This document shows, piece by piece, positions 32,100-33,811 of a stretch of DNA of 33,811 nucleotides; the first letter of the stretch is position 1; the number at the start of each line of letters is the position of its first letter. The position numbers were made by a program, and so were the translations under genes. The stretch is from Bacteroidales bacterium (GTDB lineage: Bacteria > Bacteroidota > Bacteroidia > Bacteroidales > WCHB1-69): NCBI GenBank assembly GCA_017506175.1, contig JAFVNW010000061.1, positions 1 through 33,811 of the forward strand, written 5' to 3'. The notes beneath the pieces are model-generated. The model did no database searches and had not been told where the DNA came from. It worked only from the letters and a program-made list of their open reading frames with translations.

Positions 32100-32339
32100 T
32101 TGAATTTCACCCTATCGTTTCACCAAAAACCACCCGTCTATAGAATAGAAAAAGATAATTTAATATATTGATATAAAGCGTTTTCGCTTTTCTTGCAAAG
32201 TCGGAATCTGGTAAAATTCTAATCACTTAGTACGCAAGAAAGGAAAGACGTTCACGCTATCCGTGGACTTTTCTTGTTTGTACTAAAGGTTTACCAGAGC
32301 CTCGACTTAAAACACAAAAAGAGTTTCACGGATTTTTTT
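32100..32339 (+). ncRNA. Candidate pseudoknotted small RNA, copy 2
   Basis: An AU-rich leader, including AGATAATTTA shared in part with copy 1, leads to a perfect 6-bp hairpin with a UUUU loop (32175-32190). The main stem follows in four helices: 32198-32203 with 32303-32308, 32207-32215 with 32290-32298, 32227-32233 with 32280-32286, and 32236-32243 with 32268-32275. The 24-nt loop ends in ATCCGTGGA (32259-32267), which can pair with 32325-32333 just before a U7 run (32333-32339). The order and sizes match copy 1 while the stem sequences differ, so base changes are compensated. It may be a free RNA or the 5' leader of the lipoprotein gene that starts 42 bp later. Confidence 0.65.
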
Positions 32340-32380
32340 ATGCCCAATTTTAACCCATTTATTAACCAAACCCAATTATT

Positions 32381-33430
32381 ATGAAAAAACATTACATTAT
32401 TATGCTCGTGGTTATTATGCCATTTTTAATCACATCCTGCAAAAAAGAGCTTCCTGTTGCAGACTTTAGTTATGTTTTAAAGAATCACTATACGTATACC
32501 AATACCTATTGGGGCCAAGTTGATTATGTTACTGTTTCGGTGAGTAATTATTCTTACAATGCCAACTCGTATTCATGGCAACTAACATTTCCTAATGGCA
32601 CAACCCTTACTAGTACTGAATATTTGCCAACCTTTGTATGCAATATTACTGGTAATTATGAACTAAAACTAACAGCTCGTAATGACGAAGGGGAAAACAC
32701 CTCTTCTCAAACTTTTTTCATTGAGATTGAGTATAGCGGAGAGAATGACAATCCAGATGAACCTGACAACCCCATTACCCCTCCCACTGCCTCTTTCAAT
32801 ATTAATAGCAGTAATGGGATATATGCACCTTCCAATATTCATTGTAACAATACTTCTGTAAACGCCACACACTACCAATGGACTTTAGTGTGTCCTGACA
32901 ATACTTCTGCGACCAGCACTTCAGTAAATCCGACATTTGCGTGTACTCAATCAGGGACATACACAGTACAACTAATTGCCTATAATTCGGAAAACCAGTC
33001 ATCAACTTCCACGATGACATTTTCACTAACAGCACCCTCGACCTTTACAATCACTTATCTCAGGTTGGAAGATATTCCTATGACTGACACAGACCATTCT
33101 TCGTGGGATACAGGACTTTTTGGTGGTGCAGACCCTGATATTGTTTTCAAAATACTAAACTCTTCTTCTTCTGTGTTATATACCAGTTCCAGAAAAGATG
33201 ATATTGGAGAATCAGACTTGCCAGTGACGTGGAATAATGTCAATAAAACGTTGAATTATAGTGGTAACTATTCTATATGGTTTTATGATTATGATGATGG
33301 AATGGACAGCCACGATATAATGGTTAGATGCAATTTACCCACCTCAAACATAACACCAGGATCTTCTTCATTTACATGGTTTAATAACGATGCAGGCGTG
33401 CGATTCGTCATAGGATTGACTTGGCAATAA
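32381..33430 (+). CDS. Lipoprotein with two PKD-like domains
   Basis: The 349-residue protein has a lipobox (ITSC, Cys20). It has two PKD-like domains: about 25-115, with the typical SYNANSYSWQLTFPNG and GNYELKLTARNDEG, and about 135-218, with NATHYQWTLVCPDN and GTYTVQLIAYN. A C-terminal domain of about 125 residues follows (YLRLEDIPMTDTDHSSWDTG, DPDIVFKIL, WFYDYDDGMDSHDIM) that recalls C2-like calcium-binding folds. It is probably displayed on the cell surface. The gene is visibly richer in A+T than its neighbours, which suggests later arrival. It sits directly behind the structured RNA copy 2, with no other clear promoter. Confidence 0.85.
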   Translation: MKKHYIIMLVVIMPFLITSCKKELPVADFSYVLKNHYTYTNTYWGQVDYVTVSVSNYSYNANSYSWQLTFPNGTTLTSTEYLPTFVCNITGNYELKLTARNDEGENTSSQTFFIEIEYSGENDNPDEPDNPITPPTASFNINSSNGIYAPSNIHCNNTSVNATHYQWTLVCPDNTSATSTSVNPTFACTQSGTYTVQLIAYNSENQSSTSTMTFSLTAPSTFTITYLRLEDIPMTDTDHSSWDTGLFGGADPDIVFKILNSSSSVLYTSSRKDDIGESDLPVTWNNVNKTLNYSGNYSIWFYDYDDGMDSHDIMVRCNLPTSNITPGSSSFTWFNNDAGVRFVIGLTWQ

Positions 33431-33448
33431 CATATAAATGTATTGGAT

Positions 33449-33544
33449 ATGACAACGAAAGCATATAGAAAAGTCACCCCCGAACAAGTGGATAAAATGA
33501 AAAGACTTCAAAGAACACTTGCTATGGTATTAAAAGACAATTAA
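33449..33544 (+). CDS. 31-residue ORF after the PKD lipoprotein
   Basis: ATG 33449 opens MTTKAYRKVTPEQVDKMKRL then QRTLAMVLKDN and a TAA. It starts 18 bp after the lipoprotein stop and is followed by a hairpin, so it fits the end of the same transcript. The sequence is basic and helical, and codon use looks normal. No family is recognised; it may be a small regulator or the start of a truncated gene. Confidence 0.45.
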   Translation: MTTKAYRKVTPEQVDKMKRLQRTLAMVLKDN

Positions 33545-33564
33545 AATTTGAGAATTGAAGAAAT

Positions 33565-33594
33565 GGGGCAAATCTGCGGGTGTGGGTTTGCCCC
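33565..33594 (+). terminator. 30-bp inverted-repeat element, copy 2, terminator-like
   Basis: GGGGCAAA and TTTGCCCC form an 8-bp stem, followed by TTGTTGTTTTT. This fits a terminator of the lipoprotein operon. The same 30-bp sequence occurs in reverse orientation at 14652-14681, differing at two central bases, so it is also a dispersed repeat. Confidence 0.65.
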
Positions 33595-33811
33595 TTGTTG
33601 TTTTTATGCACATTGTCTTTACGGTTATTTCCAATACGCAGGCTGTTGCCGCACACCAATTCCGGTAAGTGCCAGTTCCACGCCATCGAGATCATGGTGC
33701 TGTATCGCGGGCGGTATTGTTGACGAATACCGCAACATGGAGTAATTCCATGAACCACCATCCGTAGAGACGCGCCATGGCACGTCTCTACAATGAAATC
33801 GAACCCCGCCC
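33595..33811. other. Gene-free window end with third palindromic element
   Basis: Apart from the palindrome at 33764-33791 no gene is supported. Short coding-like fragments (FHAIEIMVLYRGRY in one frame near 33670-33715) could be a gene relic, but they lack starts and family matches. Confidence 0.3.
33764..33791. repeat. 28-bp palindromic element, copy 3, intergenic
   Basis: Identical to 5829-5856 and 12393-12420. Because this copy lies outside any supported gene, the element is a dispersed DNA repeat and not merely a conserved protein segment. Confidence 0.85.

Noticed and set aside
33548-33745. 65-codon open frame at the window end
   Set aside because: It runs through the 30-bp inverted repeat, is Cys-rich in an unpatterned way and has no family resemblance.

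Overview
The window comes from a member of the Bacteroidota, most likely an uncultured anaerobic Bacteroidales. Four kinds of evidence support this: many genes are preceded by the Bacteroidota -7 promoter box TAnnTTTG with no Shine-Dalgarno sequence; a 1712-residue surface protein ends in a type IX secretion (T9SS) sorting domain; there are SPII lipoproteins and beta-barrel outer-membrane proteins; and a DUF3467 protein and a HydE-type radical SAM maturase are present. No tRNA, rRNA, CRISPR array or transposase gene was seen.

Layout. 1-630: a candidate structured RNA on the minus strand and a 22-bp direct repeat. 651-2435: an AbiEi/AbiEii toxin-antitoxin pair joined exactly to a 3' fragment of etfA. 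2617-5656: a secreted aspartic-protease/PDZ protein, a DUF1295 membrane protein and an exported EEP-family hydrolase. 5725-10863: a giant T9SS protein with 13 fibronectin-III-like repeats; its C-terminal part is built partly from dispersed short repeats read in frame. 11069-18754: an accessory or defence-like block with a P-loop ATPase, an orphan T9SS tail, HigBA, a second etfA scrap, a second toxin-antitoxin-like pair, a WYL-like/SF1 helicase/nuclease protein, a gene scrap and a membrane AraC regulator. 19211-28329: a one-strand run of a PstSCAB-type ABC transporter, cysD, cysN, cysH (APS reductase), a 32-codon ORF, hydE and an OprP-type porin. 28544-31943: a minus-strand cell-envelope cluster. 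32087-33811: a second copy of the structured RNA, an AT-rich PKD lipoprotein, a 31-codon ORF and palindromic repeats.

How the genes work together. The 19-28 kb operon reads as a sulfate-assimilation unit. Porin and ABC transporter would bring sulfate in, CysDN would make APS, and CysH would reduce APS directly to sulfite; there is no APS kinase. The Pst-type transporter has no phoU and sits directly in front of cysD, so it may carry sulfate rather than phosphate (inference). The toxin-antitoxin, ATPase and helicase-nuclease genes, mixed with gene fragments, look like a recombination hotspot or small defence island.

The most unusual signal is a pair of about 240-nt elements at the two ends of the window (minus 386-141, plus 32100-32339). 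Their primary sequences differ, but both show the same architecture: a -7 box, an AU-rich leader, a UUUU-loop GCG hairpin, a long interrupted stem, and an apical loop that can pair with the sequence just before a terminal U-run. The second striking theme is the number of short dispersed repeats (7-bp-period, 9-bp-period and palindromic), several translated in frame inside T9SS proteins. One 23-bp element occurs as exact opposite orientations at equivalent places in two repeats of the same protein.
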